A stretch of DNA of 33,210 nt from Syntrophomonadaceae bacterium (GTDB lineage: Bacteria > Bacillota > Syntrophomonadia > Syntrophomonadales > Syntrophomonadaceae), in the NCBI GenBank assembly GCA_012729715.1, contig JAAYCQ010000025.1, positions 1-33,210 of the forward strand. The letters run 5' to 3'. A program made the translations under genes and the position numbers. Shown here in pieces: positions 1 through 13,400 of this stretch. Under the pieces are notes generated by a model. That model had not been told where the DNA came from and searched no databases. It saw only the letters and a list, made by a program, of their open reading frames with translations. Numbering within the stretch: the first letter of the stretch is position 1; every line of letters begins with the position of its first letter.

Positions 1-9
1 ATTCATCTT

Positions 10-60
10 GCTTTATTAAAAATCCGCGTTTATCCTTACCAAATCCGCGCAATCCGCGTC
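10..60 (-). repeat. Dispersed ACGCGGAT-type repeat, copy 1
   Basis: Read on the minus strand, this stretch holds three GCGGAT units (GACGCGGAT, GCGCGGATTT, ACGCGGATTT) around a TAAGGAT core and ends in TTTTTAATAAA. A second copy with the same unit order, core and TTTTTAATAAA end lies at 16509-16558 on the plus strand. It follows the stop of the LeuC-type gene by about 20 bases. No open frame or U-tract terminator is visible here, so it is annotated only as a non-coding dispersed repeat. Confidence 0.6.
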
Positions 61-82
61 AATTTCCTGGTCTATTATTGTG

Positions 83-1339
83 CTAAACCAGATATTCTCT
101 GGGGTCGGTGATTTTTCCTTGCAAGACTGAAGCTGCTACGGTTGCCGGTGAACCCAGGTATATGAAAGCCCGGTTGTTACCCATGCGTCCTTTAAAGTTG
201 CGGTTAGCAGTGGAAATAACATTTTCTCCATCTGAGGGTACGCCGTTATGAGTACCAACGCAGGGACCGCACCCTGGTGTTACTACGGCAGCACCAGCTT
301 CGACAAATGTCTCCAATAAACCTTCGCGCATAGCTTGTAGCATTATCTGCCGAGAGGAAGGTGCTACAATTAATCGGGTATTTTTATTTATTTTACGACC
401 CTTTAAAATTTGGGCAGCAATACGCAGGTCTTCCATCCGACCATTGGTGCAGGTGCCTATAACCCCCTGCTGAATCGGGGTTCCGGATACCTGGTTTATT
501 GGTGCAACATTATCCACAGTATGAGGCCTGGCTATCTGCGGTTCCAGGTTAGAAACATCATACTCCTTCACTGTGGCATATATCGCATCAGCATCAGGAT
601 TAGTAATTTCAAACTCTTTCCGGCTATGAGCCTTTACCCACTCTACCGTCTTCTGGTCGGCTGCCATCAGCCCGCATTTAGCCCCCATTTCTATGGCCAT
701 ATTGCTGATAGTAAATCGCCCTTCTACCGATAAAGCATCAATAGCTTCACCCAAATATTCTGCTGCCATATAGGTAGCACCGTCAGCAGTTACATCTCCA
801 ATCAGATAAAGAATCAAGTCCTTGGAAAATACGCCCGCAGGTAAGGTTCCATTTAGTATGAATTTAAATGTTTCCGGTACTTTAAACCACAGTTTACCGG
901 CAACTAAACCCGCCGCCAGGTCAGTTGATCCTACTCCAGTGGAGAAGGCATTTATGGCCCCATAAGTACAGGTATGGGAATCCGCCCCTATTACCAGGTC
1001 TCCGGGAACTACATGGCCCTGTTCAGGCATTAACTGGTGACAAACACCATCACCAATATCATATAAGTTAATTCCCTGTTCTCCTGCAAACACCCGCATT
1101 TGCCGGTGCAGCTCAGACACCCCTTCTAACGGACTGGGGGAACTGTGGTCTATTACCATAGCTACCCGGGAAGGGTCAAAAACTTTGGTAGCCTGCATTT
1201 CCGCAAAAGCCTTGATAGCCAGGGGAGAAGTTCCATCCTGCCCCATAACGAAGTCCAAATCGGCAATAACTATATCACCGGCCTTGACATCCTGACCACT
1301 CTTTCTACTTAAAATCTTCTCAGCTATTGTCTTCCCCAA
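83..1339 (-). CDS. leuC: Aconitase-family large subunit (3-isopropylmalate dehydratase / homoaconitase type)
   Basis: This is the large [4Fe-4S] subunit of an archaeal-type isopropylmalate isomerase or homoaconitase, which isomerises a 2- or 3-hydroxy tricarboxylate by dehydration and rehydration. The three cluster cysteines are visible: Cys297 in GTCTNGR, and Cys357 and Cys360 in GCGPCVG; GADSHTCTYG and NRNFKGRMG are also family signatures. The frame is open further upstream, but the best start is the TTG at 1339 (LGKTIAEKIL), with AAGGGAG about 11 bases ahead. That gives 418 residues, the usual family length. The small subunit (LeuD type) is not in the window and would be expected to the left. 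It follows the homocitrate synthase-like gene after a 306-base gap, so the substrate may be homocitrate or citrate rather than isopropylmalate. Family is certain, substrate is not. Confidence 0.9.
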   Translation of the reverse strand: MGKTIAEKILSRKSGQDVKAGDIVIADLDFVMGQDGTSPLAIKAFAEMQATKVFDPSRVAMVIDHSSPSPLEGVSELHRQMRVFAGEQGINLYDIGDGVCHQLMPEQGHVVPGDLVIGADSHTCTYGAINAFSTGVGSTDLAAGLVAGKLWFKVPETFKFILNGTLPAGVFSKDLILYLIGDVTADGATYMAAEYLGEAIDALSVEGRFTISNMAIEMGAKCGLMAADQKTVEWVKAHSRKEFEITNPDADAIYATVKEYDVSNLEPQIARPHTVDNVAPINQVSGTPIQQGVIGTCTNGRMEDLRIAAQILKGRKINKNTRLIVAPSSRQIMLQAMREGLLETFVEAGAAVVTPGCGPCVGTHNGVPSDGENVISTANRNFKGRMGNNRAFIYLGSPATVAASVLQGKITDPREYLV

Positions 1340-1645
1340 TGCTTTTATTTCTCCCTTCAGTTGATATTCCAAATAATTCTGACCCGGCAAACTTAATTAT
1401 GAACGAAGTTCATATCAGTGGTGCCCGCAACCTTAATTGTGACCAACGGGAACATCAGTAGTACCCGCAGGGTGTAGGGTGAACCCGCGGAATCTACACG
1501 GATTCGTTTAGAATTAAAATAAAGAGAAATACGGTGTATTTCCACGATAATTTAAAATTAAAAATTAAGAATTCAAAATTAACCTCATTACTATGTGTTA
1601 CCACCTATTTTTGGTTAGTACCCTTACCCTTTGCTAGCAGCACCC
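1340..1645. other. Intergenic region with relic repeats
   Basis: This 306-base gap separates the synthase stop from the LeuC-type start. It holds a degenerate 40-bp tandem duplication (1392-1471), a short GCGGAAT-CTACACGGATT stretch near 1488-1510 resembling the ACGCGGAT repeats elsewhere, a perfect 7-bp inverted repeat GAAATAC-GGT-GTATTTC at 1526-1542, and an A+T-rich AATTAAAA tract. No credible gene, terminator or strong promoter was seen, so leuC may still be co-transcribed from upstream. Confidence 0.5.
1392..1471. repeat. Degenerate 40-bp tandem direct repeat (2 units)
   Basis: Units 1392-1431 and 1432-1471 both begin CTTAATT and both carry ATCAGT-GT-CCCGCA at the same offset, with mismatches between. 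This looks like an old tandem duplication in non-coding DNA. No function is visible. Confidence 0.5.
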
Positions 1646-2821
1646 TTACTTCTCTTTTATATACTCTTCATATATATACATCAGTTCCTTGTCAAAAAGA
1701 GACCGTTTTTTATCAATGGACATCAGCCGAGCCCGGGCCAGTATATCCTGGGCTTCCTCTTCACCCAGTTCTATTCCGTACTCCCGGGTAAATTTGGAAC
1801 AGACGGCAGCAGAACCCGAATGTTTGCCGATAACTATCTGCCTTTCCAGTCCCACTTCTTCGGGGCTAAAAACTTCATAAGTCAAGGGGTTTTTTAATAC
1901 CCCATCCCCGTGTATGCCGGATTCATGGGCAAAAATATTGGAGCCTACAATCGGCTTACTTACCGGTAAATCCCTTCCTGAAGCCTGGGCAACATATTCG
2001 GCTACTTCCCGGAACAAGGGGGTATTATATGACAAATCCAGGTTCATCAAATACTTCATGCCCATAATAACTTCCTGTAAACAGGCATTGCCGGCCCTTT
2101 CACCCAGGCCATTTATGGTTACCCCCACATGGTTAGCCCCGGCGTATACTCCGGCCAGAGCATTGGCAGTAGCCATGCCAAAGTCGTTATGTGTATGCAT
2201 TTCAATATCCAGCCCCACCGCGCTTATGAGAGTGCTGATATAACGATAAGTTTTAAGTGGATCCAAAGTTCCCACCGTATCGCAAAACCGCAGGCGGTTA
2301 GCACCTGCATGCTTGGCCGTCAGTGCAAATTCAGTTAAAAACTCTATATCAGAACGAGAAGCATCTTCGGCATTCACCGATACATACAACTGGTTATCCT
2401 TGGCAAATTTCACCGCATCTCCCATACGGTTTAATACATCCTGGCGGGTAGTCTGCAGCTTATGTTCAATATGAATATCAGAAGTAGATATGGATATGGC
2501 TACTGCGTCCACCCCACAGGAAAGTGATTGTTTTATATCAGCAATAACAGCGCGATTCCATGCCATTATACTGGATTTTAGACCCAGACTAACTATCTCC
2601 TTGATGCAGTCCTTTTCAAAGCCGCCCATTACCGGAATTCCAGCTTCAATCTGGTCAACTCCTATTTGATCTAGATAGCGGGCAATCTGAACCTTTTCCT
2701 GGTTGGTAAATACTACCCCGGCAGTTTGTTCCCCATCTCGCAGAGTTGTGTCAACTATATATACCTGGGCACCTTTTTCCTTAAACCAGTCCTTAGCAAT
2801 GCCGTCTACATTCATCTCCAA
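1646..2821 (-). CDS. NifV-like homocitrate synthase / Re-citrate synthase family (DRE-TIM metallolyase)
   Basis: The enzyme condenses acetyl-CoA with a 2-oxo acid. It has the DRE-TIM signatures: DTTLRDGEQ at residues 24-32, metal-binding HTHNDFG at 209-215, and GLGERAGNA further on. At 391 residues it lacks the long C-terminal leucine-sensing domain of full LeuA and resembles NifV. In anaerobic Clostridia such proteins may be homocitrate synthases or Re-citrate synthases, which make citrate for glutamate synthesis. The aconitase-type gene that follows fits either role. The frame begins at a TTG (2821) with GGGGGA six bases ahead; the ATG at 2815 is an alternative start two codons in. It follows gatB by 2 bases, so it is probably in the same operon. 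Substrate cannot be told from sequence. Confidence 0.85.
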   Translation of the reverse strand: MEMNVDGIAKDWFKEKGAQVYIVDTTLRDGEQTAGVVFTNQEKVQIARYLDQIGVDQIEAGIPVMGGFEKDCIKEIVSLGLKSSIMAWNRAVIADIKQSLSCGVDAVAISISTSDIHIEHKLQTTRQDVLNRMGDAVKFAKDNQLYVSVNAEDASRSDIEFLTEFALTAKHAGANRLRFCDTVGTLDPLKTYRYISTLISAVGLDIEMHTHNDFGMATANALAGVYAGANHVGVTINGLGERAGNACLQEVIMGMKYLMNLDLSYNTPLFREVAEYVAQASGRDLPVSKPIVGSNIFAHESGIHGDGVLKNPLTYEVFSPEEVGLERQIVIGKHSGSAAVCSKFTREYGIELGEEEAQDILARARLMSIDKKRSLFDKELMYIYEEYIKEK

Positions 2822-2823
2822 AA

Positions 2824-4272
2824 TCAGTCCCCCTTTAAGCGATCCTTTAAAAGCTTATTCACAATGGCCGGATTGGCCTGCCCCCTGGTAGCTTTCATAA
2901 CCTGACCTACAAAAAATCCAAAGGCTTTTTCTTTTCCGTTACGGTAATCTTCCACTACCCCGGGATTAGCCCCTATAATTTCATCAATTACCTTTAGTAA
3001 AGTAGATGCATCAGAAATTTGCACCATGCCTTTTTCCTTAATAATCAAATCCGGTTCTTTACCGCTGGCAAACATCTCTTCAAAAACGTTTTTAGCCATT
3101 TTGCCACTAATGGTACCTTCATCTATAAGGCTTAACATTCGGGCCAGTGCTTCAGGTTGGATTTTACAATCATTAATTTCCATATTATTTTGATTCAGGT
3201 GTTTACTTAATTCCCCCATCATCCAGTTGGATACGGTCTTGGCATCATGGTAATGAGCCAGGCAATCGTCAAAATAGGCCAGAAATTCTGGGGTAAGGGT
3301 TAAAATAGCTGCATCATAGGTAGGCAAGCCATATTCCTCTATCAATCTCTGTTGAGCCTGGTCAGGTAGTTCAGGGAGGGTAGCCTTGATTTTTTCTACC
3401 CATTCACGGTTAATTTTAATCGGCGGTAAATTAGGATCCGGGAAATAACGGTAATCCTCCGCCTCCTCCTTGCTGCGCATACTTAAGGTTATCTGCTTTT
3501 CTTCATCCCAGGTTCTGGTTTCCTGGATAAGCTTTTCACCATCTTCTATCGCCTCTACATGTCTACGAGCTTCATACTCAACCGCTTTCTCCAGAGCCCG
3601 GAAGGAGTTCAGGTTCTTAATTTCACTGCGGATTCCCAGTTCTTTTTGCCCCCGGGGACGTACAGATACATTGGCATCACAACGAAGTGACCCTTCCTCC
3701 ATCTTGCAGTTGGAAACACCAGCAAAAAGCAGGATGGAACGCAGCTTTTCCATATAAGCTCTGGCCTCCTGGGCACTCCTCATATCTGGTTCCGAAACTA
3801 TTTCCAGCAGCGGCATTCCAGAACGGTTAAGGTCTACCAGGGAAAAAGGAGAACTGGTTATATTACCCTGATGCACTAATTTACCTGCATCTTCTTCCAA
3901 ATGGGCTCGGGTTATACCTATCCGTTTTTTCTCACCATCAAGGTCTATTTCCAGATAACCAATTTGGCAGATAGGCAAATCTAATTGAGATATCTGGTAG
4001 GCCCGGGGTAAATCCGGGTAGAAGTAATTTTTACGGTCAAATCGGCATGTTTCTGCTATTTCACAATTAAGAGCCAGGCCAGCCATAATGGCTATTTCTA
4101 CTACCCGATGGTTTAAAACTGGTAACATACCAGGAAATCCAGCGCAACCTGGGCAAATTTGAGCATTGGGTTCGGCCCCAAAAGCAGTGGAACAGGAACA
4201 AAATATTTTACTGTTAGTTTTTAATTCCGCATGTACCTCCAGACCGATAACTACTTCATAATCTTGGTTCAT
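2824..4272 (-). CDS. gatB: Asp-tRNA(Asn)/Glu-tRNA(Gln) amidotransferase subunit B
   Basis: GatB binds the mischarged tRNA and activates its side chain with ATP so that ammonia from GatA can convert Glu-tRNA(Gln) or Asp-tRNA(Asn) to the correct amide. The protein is 482 residues, the normal length. It opens with [10 protein letters not shown], carries the zinc-type cysteines 25, 27, 40 and 43, and ends with the helical YqeY-like tail ([15 protein letters not shown]). The start ATG overlaps the gatA stop by 4 nt (ATGA), a typical translational coupling. Assignment is secure. Confidence 0.97.
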   Translation of the reverse strand: MNQDYEVVIGLEVHAELKTNSKIFCSCSTAFGAEPNAQICPGCAGFPGMLPVLNHRVVEIAIMAGLALNCEIAETCRFDRKNYFYPDLPRAYQISQLDLPICQIGYLEIDLDGEKKRIGITRAHLEEDAGKLVHQGNITSSPFSLVDLNRSGMPLLEIVSEPDMRSAQEARAYMEKLRSILLFAGVSNCKMEEGSLRCDANVSVRPRGQKELGIRSEIKNLNSFRALEKAVEYEARRHVEAIEDGEKLIQETRTWDEEKQITLSMRSKEEAEDYRYFPDPNLPPIKINREWVEKIKATLPELPDQAQQRLIEEYGLPTYDAAILTLTPEFLAYFDDCLAHYHDAKTVSNWMMGELSKHLNQNNMEINDCKIQPEALARMLSLIDEGTISGKMAKNVFEEMFASGKEPDLIIKEKGMVQISDASTLLKVIDEIIGANPGVVEDYRNGKEKAFGFFVGQVMKATRGQANPAIVNKLLKDRLKGD

Positions 4273-5729
4273 CTCTCTTCACCTCCCAGGGAAGGTTTGT
4301 TTTTATGGTGTATGGTGTTTTGTTCAAAAGCATAGGCGGCTTTTAACACCCTGCCTTCATCAAAAGCCTGACCAATTATCTGCATCCCTACCGGCAAACC
4401 CTCACTAAAGCCACAGGGAATGGATATGGCAGGCAAACCGGCCATGTTTACCGGAACGGTGAAAATATCATTCCCATAAAGGGTCAAGGTATCATTAAGT
4501 TCCGCCCCCAGTTTAAAGGCCGTGGTAGGGGTGGTGGGTGTAATAATCAAATCATAGTTTTTGAATACCTGATCGAAATCATTTTTAATCAGGCGCCTTA
4601 CCTTCATGGCTTTAAGGTAATAGTTTTCATAGTACCCGGAACTTAGTACATGGGTACCCAGCATAATCCTTCGTTTGACTTCGTCTCCAAAACCTGCAGT
4701 CCGGCTGTTACAGTACATATCCAGTATATTATCCGCCTCAACGCGCAGGCCAAAACGAACCCCGTCATAACAAGCCAGGTTGGTACTGGCTTCAGCAGGG
4801 CCAATAATATAATAAGCAGGAAGAGCATATTCACCGTGGGATAAAGATACTTCTTCAATTATAGCTCCTAGTTCTTCGTATTTCTTTAGCGCTGCTAATA
4901 TCAGATTTTTTACCTCTTCATCCACACCCTGCTGAAAACACTCGGTAGGATAAGCTATCTTCATACCCCGGATATCAGGGTTAAGGAAAGAGGTATAATC
5001 CGGAACTTTCACCTCAGCACTGGTAGCATCCAGGGGATCACGACCGGCTATGATATTCATGATCAGGGCACAGTCTTCTACCTTCCGGGCTATAACCCCG
5101 GCCTGATCCATGGAGGAGGTATAAGCAACTACGCCCCAGCGGGAAACTCTGCCATATGAAGGTTTAAATCCAACTACACCGCAAAATGCAGCTGGTTGGC
5201 GAATAGAACCACCAGTATCTGACCCCAGAGCTACCGGTACTTCGCCGGCAGCAACAGCTGCAGCACAACCACCTGATGAGCCGCCTGGTACTCTCTCCAG
5301 ATCCCAGGGGTTACGGGTTGGAAAGAAGGCTGAAAGTTCAGTGGAAGAACCCATGGCGAATTCATCCATGTTGGTTTTGCCGATAAGAATTCCTTGTTCG
5401 GCATTAAGCCGGGAAACCGCAGTAGCATCATAAATGGGTACATAATTCTCTAACATGCGGGAAGCACAGGTAGTCCTTAAACCCCGGGTACAAAACACGT
5501 CCTTCAGGGCAAAAGGTAATCCTGCTATTGTTCCTTTTCTACTATCCTTATGGCTCAGGTCAGCAGCCTTCTTAAGAGCATTTTCCTCATCCAGAGTAAT
5601 AAAGGCTTTAACTTTATCATCCACGGTATGAATGCGCTTAAATATTGACTCCATAATCTCCTGAACGGAGGCTTCATCCCGGTTTAGTTTATCCTGCAAA
5701 TCACACAGGCCAAGTTCATACAATTCCAC
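4269..5729 (-). CDS. gatA: Asp-tRNA(Asn)/Glu-tRNA(Gln) amidotransferase subunit A
   Basis: GatA is the amidase-signature glutaminase that supplies ammonia to GatB. The triad is visible as Lys76 (LPFALKDVF), cis-Ser151 in GGSSGG, and the nucleophile Ser175 in [10 protein letters not shown]. Length is 486 residues, normal for the family. The start is a GTG at 5729 with AGGAGG about ten bases ahead; the ribosome site overlaps the gatC stop region 13 bases upstream. Part of the gatC-gatA-gatB operon. Confidence 0.97.
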   Translation of the reverse strand: MELYELGLCDLQDKLNRDEASVQEIMESIFKRIHTVDDKVKAFITLDEENALKKAADLSHKDSRKGTIAGLPFALKDVFCTRGLRTTCASRMLENYVPIYDATAVSRLNAEQGILIGKTNMDEFAMGSSTELSAFFPTRNPWDLERVPGGSSGGCAAAVAAGEVPVALGSDTGGSIRQPAAFCGVVGFKPSYGRVSRWGVVAYTSSMDQAGVIARKVEDCALIMNIIAGRDPLDATSAEVKVPDYTSFLNPDIRGMKIAYPTECFQQGVDEEVKNLILAALKKYEELGAIIEEVSLSHGEYALPAYYIIGPAEASTNLACYDGVRFGLRVEADNILDMYCNSRTAGFGDEVKRRIMLGTHVLSSGYYENYYLKAMKVRRLIKNDFDQVFKNYDLIITPTTPTTAFKLGAELNDTLTLYGNDIFTVPVNMAGLPAISIPCGFSEGLPVGMQIIGQAFDEGRVLKAAYAFEQNTIHHKNKPSLGGEER

Positions 5730-5742
5730 AGCCAGTTACCTC

Positions 5743-6027
5743 CTACATTATTTTGGGAACTTTATACTGGCCGTCTTCCAACAACGGTCCGTTAGATAAA
5801 ATCTCCTCCCGGGGTGAGCTAGGACATACCACATCATCCCGAAAAACATTATAAACCGGCAATACATGGGTTAATGGTTCTACATTATCGGTATTAAGCT
5901 CATGTAAACGATTGGTGTAATCCAATACCAGGTTGAGCTGCCGGGCAAAGTCTTCTTTCTCTTCCTCTTTCAGTTTTAATCTAGCCATGAGGGCAATATC
6001 TTCTACTGCCTTAATAGTAAGGGCCAT
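5743..6027 (-). CDS. gatC: Asp-tRNA(Asn)/Glu-tRNA(Gln) amidotransferase subunit C
   Basis: GatC is the small belt subunit that wraps around GatA and GatB. The protein of 94 residues starts MALTIKAVEDIALMARLKL and carries the family's VEPLTHVLP segment and a C-terminal VPKIM. The frame is open ten codons further upstream, but the ATG at 6027 is chosen because GGAGG lies seven bases before it and the family begins here; the nearer upstream ATG has GGAGG only one base away. First gene of the operon, with a promoter about 40 bases upstream. Confidence 0.95.
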   Translation of the reverse strand: MALTIKAVEDIALMARLKLKEEEKEDFARQLNLVLDYTNRLHELNTDNVEPLTHVLPVYNVFRDDVVCPSSPREEILSNGPLLEDGQYKVPKIM

Positions 6028-6068
6028 AACCATACCTCCAAACCCTTTAGAAAACATTTATGCTCAAT

Positions 6069-6097
6069 ATTATATCAAATAGACAGGGCATTAACTA
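6069..6097 (-). promoter_or_regulatory. Probable sigma-A promoter of the gatCAB operon
   Basis: On the minus strand a perfect TATAAT (6069-6074) lies about 42 bases ahead of the gatC start. A weak -35 box TAGTTA (6092-6097) is 17 bases upstream. The -10 is strong and the spacing right; the -35 matches only three of six consensus positions. Confidence 0.5.
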
Positions 6098-6123
6098 ACT
6101 CCTATCCATAAATATTTATATTT

Positions 6124-6139
6124 ATACAGTATACTGTAT
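6124..6139. promoter_or_regulatory. Perfect 16-bp palindrome upstream of gatC promoter
   Basis: ATACAGTATACTGTAT reads identically on both strands. It lies between the ligA stop and the gatC promoter, 27 bases upstream of the proposed -35. It could be an operator for a dimeric regulator. It is not the Gram-positive LexA box (GAAC-N4-GTTC) and there is no U tract for a terminator. Function unknown. Confidence 0.35.
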
Positions 6140-6167
6140 GATTATTGATGAAATCCTTACTCCCTGA

Positions 6168-10269
<4,102 letters not shown>

Positions 10270-10470
10270 TAAATAAAACCACCTTAAAAAATCTGTCAAC
10301 GGAAAAGTTTAGTAGTAATACGGATGCAAAGAAATGCCTTAACATACATATTAATAATAACACACAGACCGCAATGCTTTCATTTTATTTAAGATGAAGG
10401 GAGTATCCGTAGGGAGAAAAAAGAAGGAAATGCACAAATAGCAGCCTGCCCTTTACAGGTCAGGTTGCCA
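10270..10470. other. Intergenic region, possible weak terminator
   Basis: This gap lies between the GGDEF/HD-GYP stop and pcrA. On the minus strand, bases around 10470-10440 can fold GCAACCTG against CAGGCTGC with one mismatch, but only a poor U tract follows. A TTGACA near 10298 has no matching -10 before the pcrA start. No gene is seen. Confidence 0.3.
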
Positions 10471-13400
10471 TTAATTCAGCTCATCCCTGCGGCTATTAGT
10501 TGTAATTTCTATGAATAACTTTACTAGATTAGCATCAAACTGGATTCCCGCATAATTTTTTAACTCATTAATTGCATGCTCATGGCTCATGGCCTGACGA
10601 TAGGGGCGATCACTGGTCATAGCATCATAAGCATCGGCTATGGCCAGGATACGACATTCAAGCGGAATGTCTTCGCCCTTTATACCCAACGGGTAGCCCT
10701 GACCATTCCACCATTCATGGTGCTTAAGAATCCAATCTGCAATTAAAACTAATTCTGGTGCTGATAAAGCAATACGATGACCAATTTCACAATGTCGCTG
10801 CATAATGGCATATTCGTTATTAGTTAGCGACCCCTTTTTAAACAAAATGGAATCAGGTACCCCCACCTTGCCTATATCGTGGAACTGGGCCAGCAGACGC
10901 AGGTCGTTTACGGTCGTCTCCGAAAGTTCCAGTACCCGGGCCATTTTAACCACCAGCGCCTGTAACCGGTCAGCATGCCCTTCAGTAATAAAATCTCGGG
11001 CCTCCAGAGCCCTCATCATGGTTTGTACAATGGAGCTGCGGGCACTTAAACGGCTATGTAATTTTTCCCGGTACATATTATTATCGGCTTCTTCAAATAT
11101 ACTGCTTATAGTAGTTCCAGGTGAAGTACGCACTGCATAACCTACAGATATGCTCAAAGGAAGCTCGGGAGTATATTGGTTATAATCCTTTACTTTTTGC
11201 CTGATACGGTTCAGTGTTTGTTTTACTGTATCGTGGGAGGTTTGAGGAAGAAGAATAGCAAATTCATCTCCGCCTACCCGGGCTACTATATCATTTTTAC
11301 GGAAGCACTGGTTTATCAGGTTGGCAACTGTTTTAAGCAACAAATCACCTTTATCGTGACCCAGGGTATCATTTACTATTTTCAACCCATCCACGTCGCA
11401 CATTACTAACCCCACTGGATCAAAATCACCATTCTCCATTAAACTCATTTGTTCTTCAAAGTAGCGGCGATTCCGTAAGCCGGTAAGCGCATCATGGGTA
11501 CTTAAGTAGCGCAATTGTTCTTCTGCCAGTTTTCTCTCAGTTATATCTCGACCAACCGACTGGTAATCAACCAGTAAACCCTTTTCATTATATAAAGCGC
11601 GGTGAGTCCACTGCTGCCAACGGACCTCTCCTCCCTCCAAAACAACCCTATGTTCAATGGTAGTAACCGGGTTTCTATAACTTAAGCAGGCAATTTCGCT
11701 CTCAACCAAAGGGAGGTCTTCTTCCAGAAAACTAGTTCGAAAATCCTTTCCTAGCAGATCTCGGCGTATTTTGCCGAAGTAACGACAATAAGTTTCATTT
11801 ACAAAGGTAAGTTCACCACCTGGTAAAAAGCGACAGATAAGTTCGGTCTGGTCTTCCACAATACCCCGGTAGCGGGCTTCGCTTATGGCCAGGGCTTCCT
11901 CAAACATCTTACGGTTGGTAATATCCAGAAGAGAGGTAACACTCTGGTTGGTCCCCGGAATCATGGCAATAGTAAGCATTATTTCCTTTACTTCCCCTTC
12001 TCGGGACAAGAGCTTAAACTCGTAGTTTCTAGGTGCCATATCCGGAGATTCCCGTCGTCTTAGATGATAACTAACCATGCGGTCATGATCCTCGGGATCA
12101 ATGAATGTAATCCACTTCATTTTACCTTCAACTTCGTCTTTACTATAGCCAACTAATCTTTCCATTTCACTATTCATTAGCGAAACAATCATATCATCTT
12201 CAATAATAATAGTAGCCGTACCAGTAGTTTCGAAAATGGTACGGTAGAGGTTTTCTGACTGACGTAAAGCCTCTTCCGCCTGCTTGCGCTCGGTAATATC
12301 ACGTACTATACCCTTGAAACCTACTACCCTCATATGCTCCTTAATAGGCAATACAGTAGTTTCAACAAACAAGGGAGTTCCATCCTTTTTTAATACCTGC
12401 CAATCCAGTTCTTTTACCGACTGACCGGTGTTATATACCCGGTTAAAGGCCGTATATATCTTGCGCCCGTTTTTCTCATCCATAACCAACCGATAGCTTT
12501 GGCCATGCAACTCATCAGCTGAGTACCCCAGCACTTTTATTAACCAGGGATTAAAAAAGGTAAAATTACCGGCCAGATCAACTTCAAAATATCCGTCTTC
12601 AATACTTTCGATAATATTACGGTATTTTTCTTCACTATCCTGCAAAGCTTGTTGAGCTTTACGGTTTTCCGTAATATCACGAAGTGAAGCAATAGCACCA
12701 ATTAACCTGCCGCTGCGGTCGTAAAGTGGTGCGCTTTTTCCAGAGATATATGTTTCACCTCTACCAATCTGGGGACAAATGTTTTCCCCGTAGAAGACTC
12801 CCCTATCCTGTTTTAGAAATAAATATTGCTCCTCATCGTAATCACTATAGTTAAGAGCCAAATCGATTAACGTAGGCCTGCGTTTACCATAAAATATGAG
12901 GGCATATTCCCGGTTACCTTTTCCCAGTATCTCTCTGGTTCTAACCCCGGTCAACTCTTCCATAGCCCGGTTCCACATTACTACCCTGCCTTCAGCATCA
13001 ACCACAAAAGTAGGATCAGGCAGGAAATTAAATATGGCCTCTAATTGCTGATGAGCATTGGCCAGCGCTTCTTTGTTAGCCTCAGATTCATCCAGTTGCT
13101 GCCTTAGTTCTTCTTCGGCAGCGGTAAGCTGCTCATTGGCAGCAATCAGTTGTTCATTTGCAGCCGTAAGCTGTTCATTAACTGCCGTAAGTTCTTCCTG
13201 GATGTTCTGTAGCTCTTCATTGCTCTTCTTCAGAGCTTTTTCCGTCCGGCGCTGCTCCGTAATGTCTTCAGCCAGAACCATTTCTCCTCTGCTAACACCA
13301 TCTTCTATTATGGGTGCTACATTTAAACGAAATATGCGCTCGGAACCATCTTTATGCATTACCGTAACATGATAACTATCCCGCTTTTTCTCCTTAAGCC

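Noticed and set aside
1534-1897. Short plus-strand frames over the synthase 3' end
   Set aside because: They are antisense to the conserved C-terminal part of the NifV-like gene and have no ribosome site.
13058-13372. 104-codon plus-strand frame rich in Ser and Ala
   Set aside because: It is the antisense shadow of the heptad-repeat coiled coil of the multi-PAS protein and has no ribosome site.
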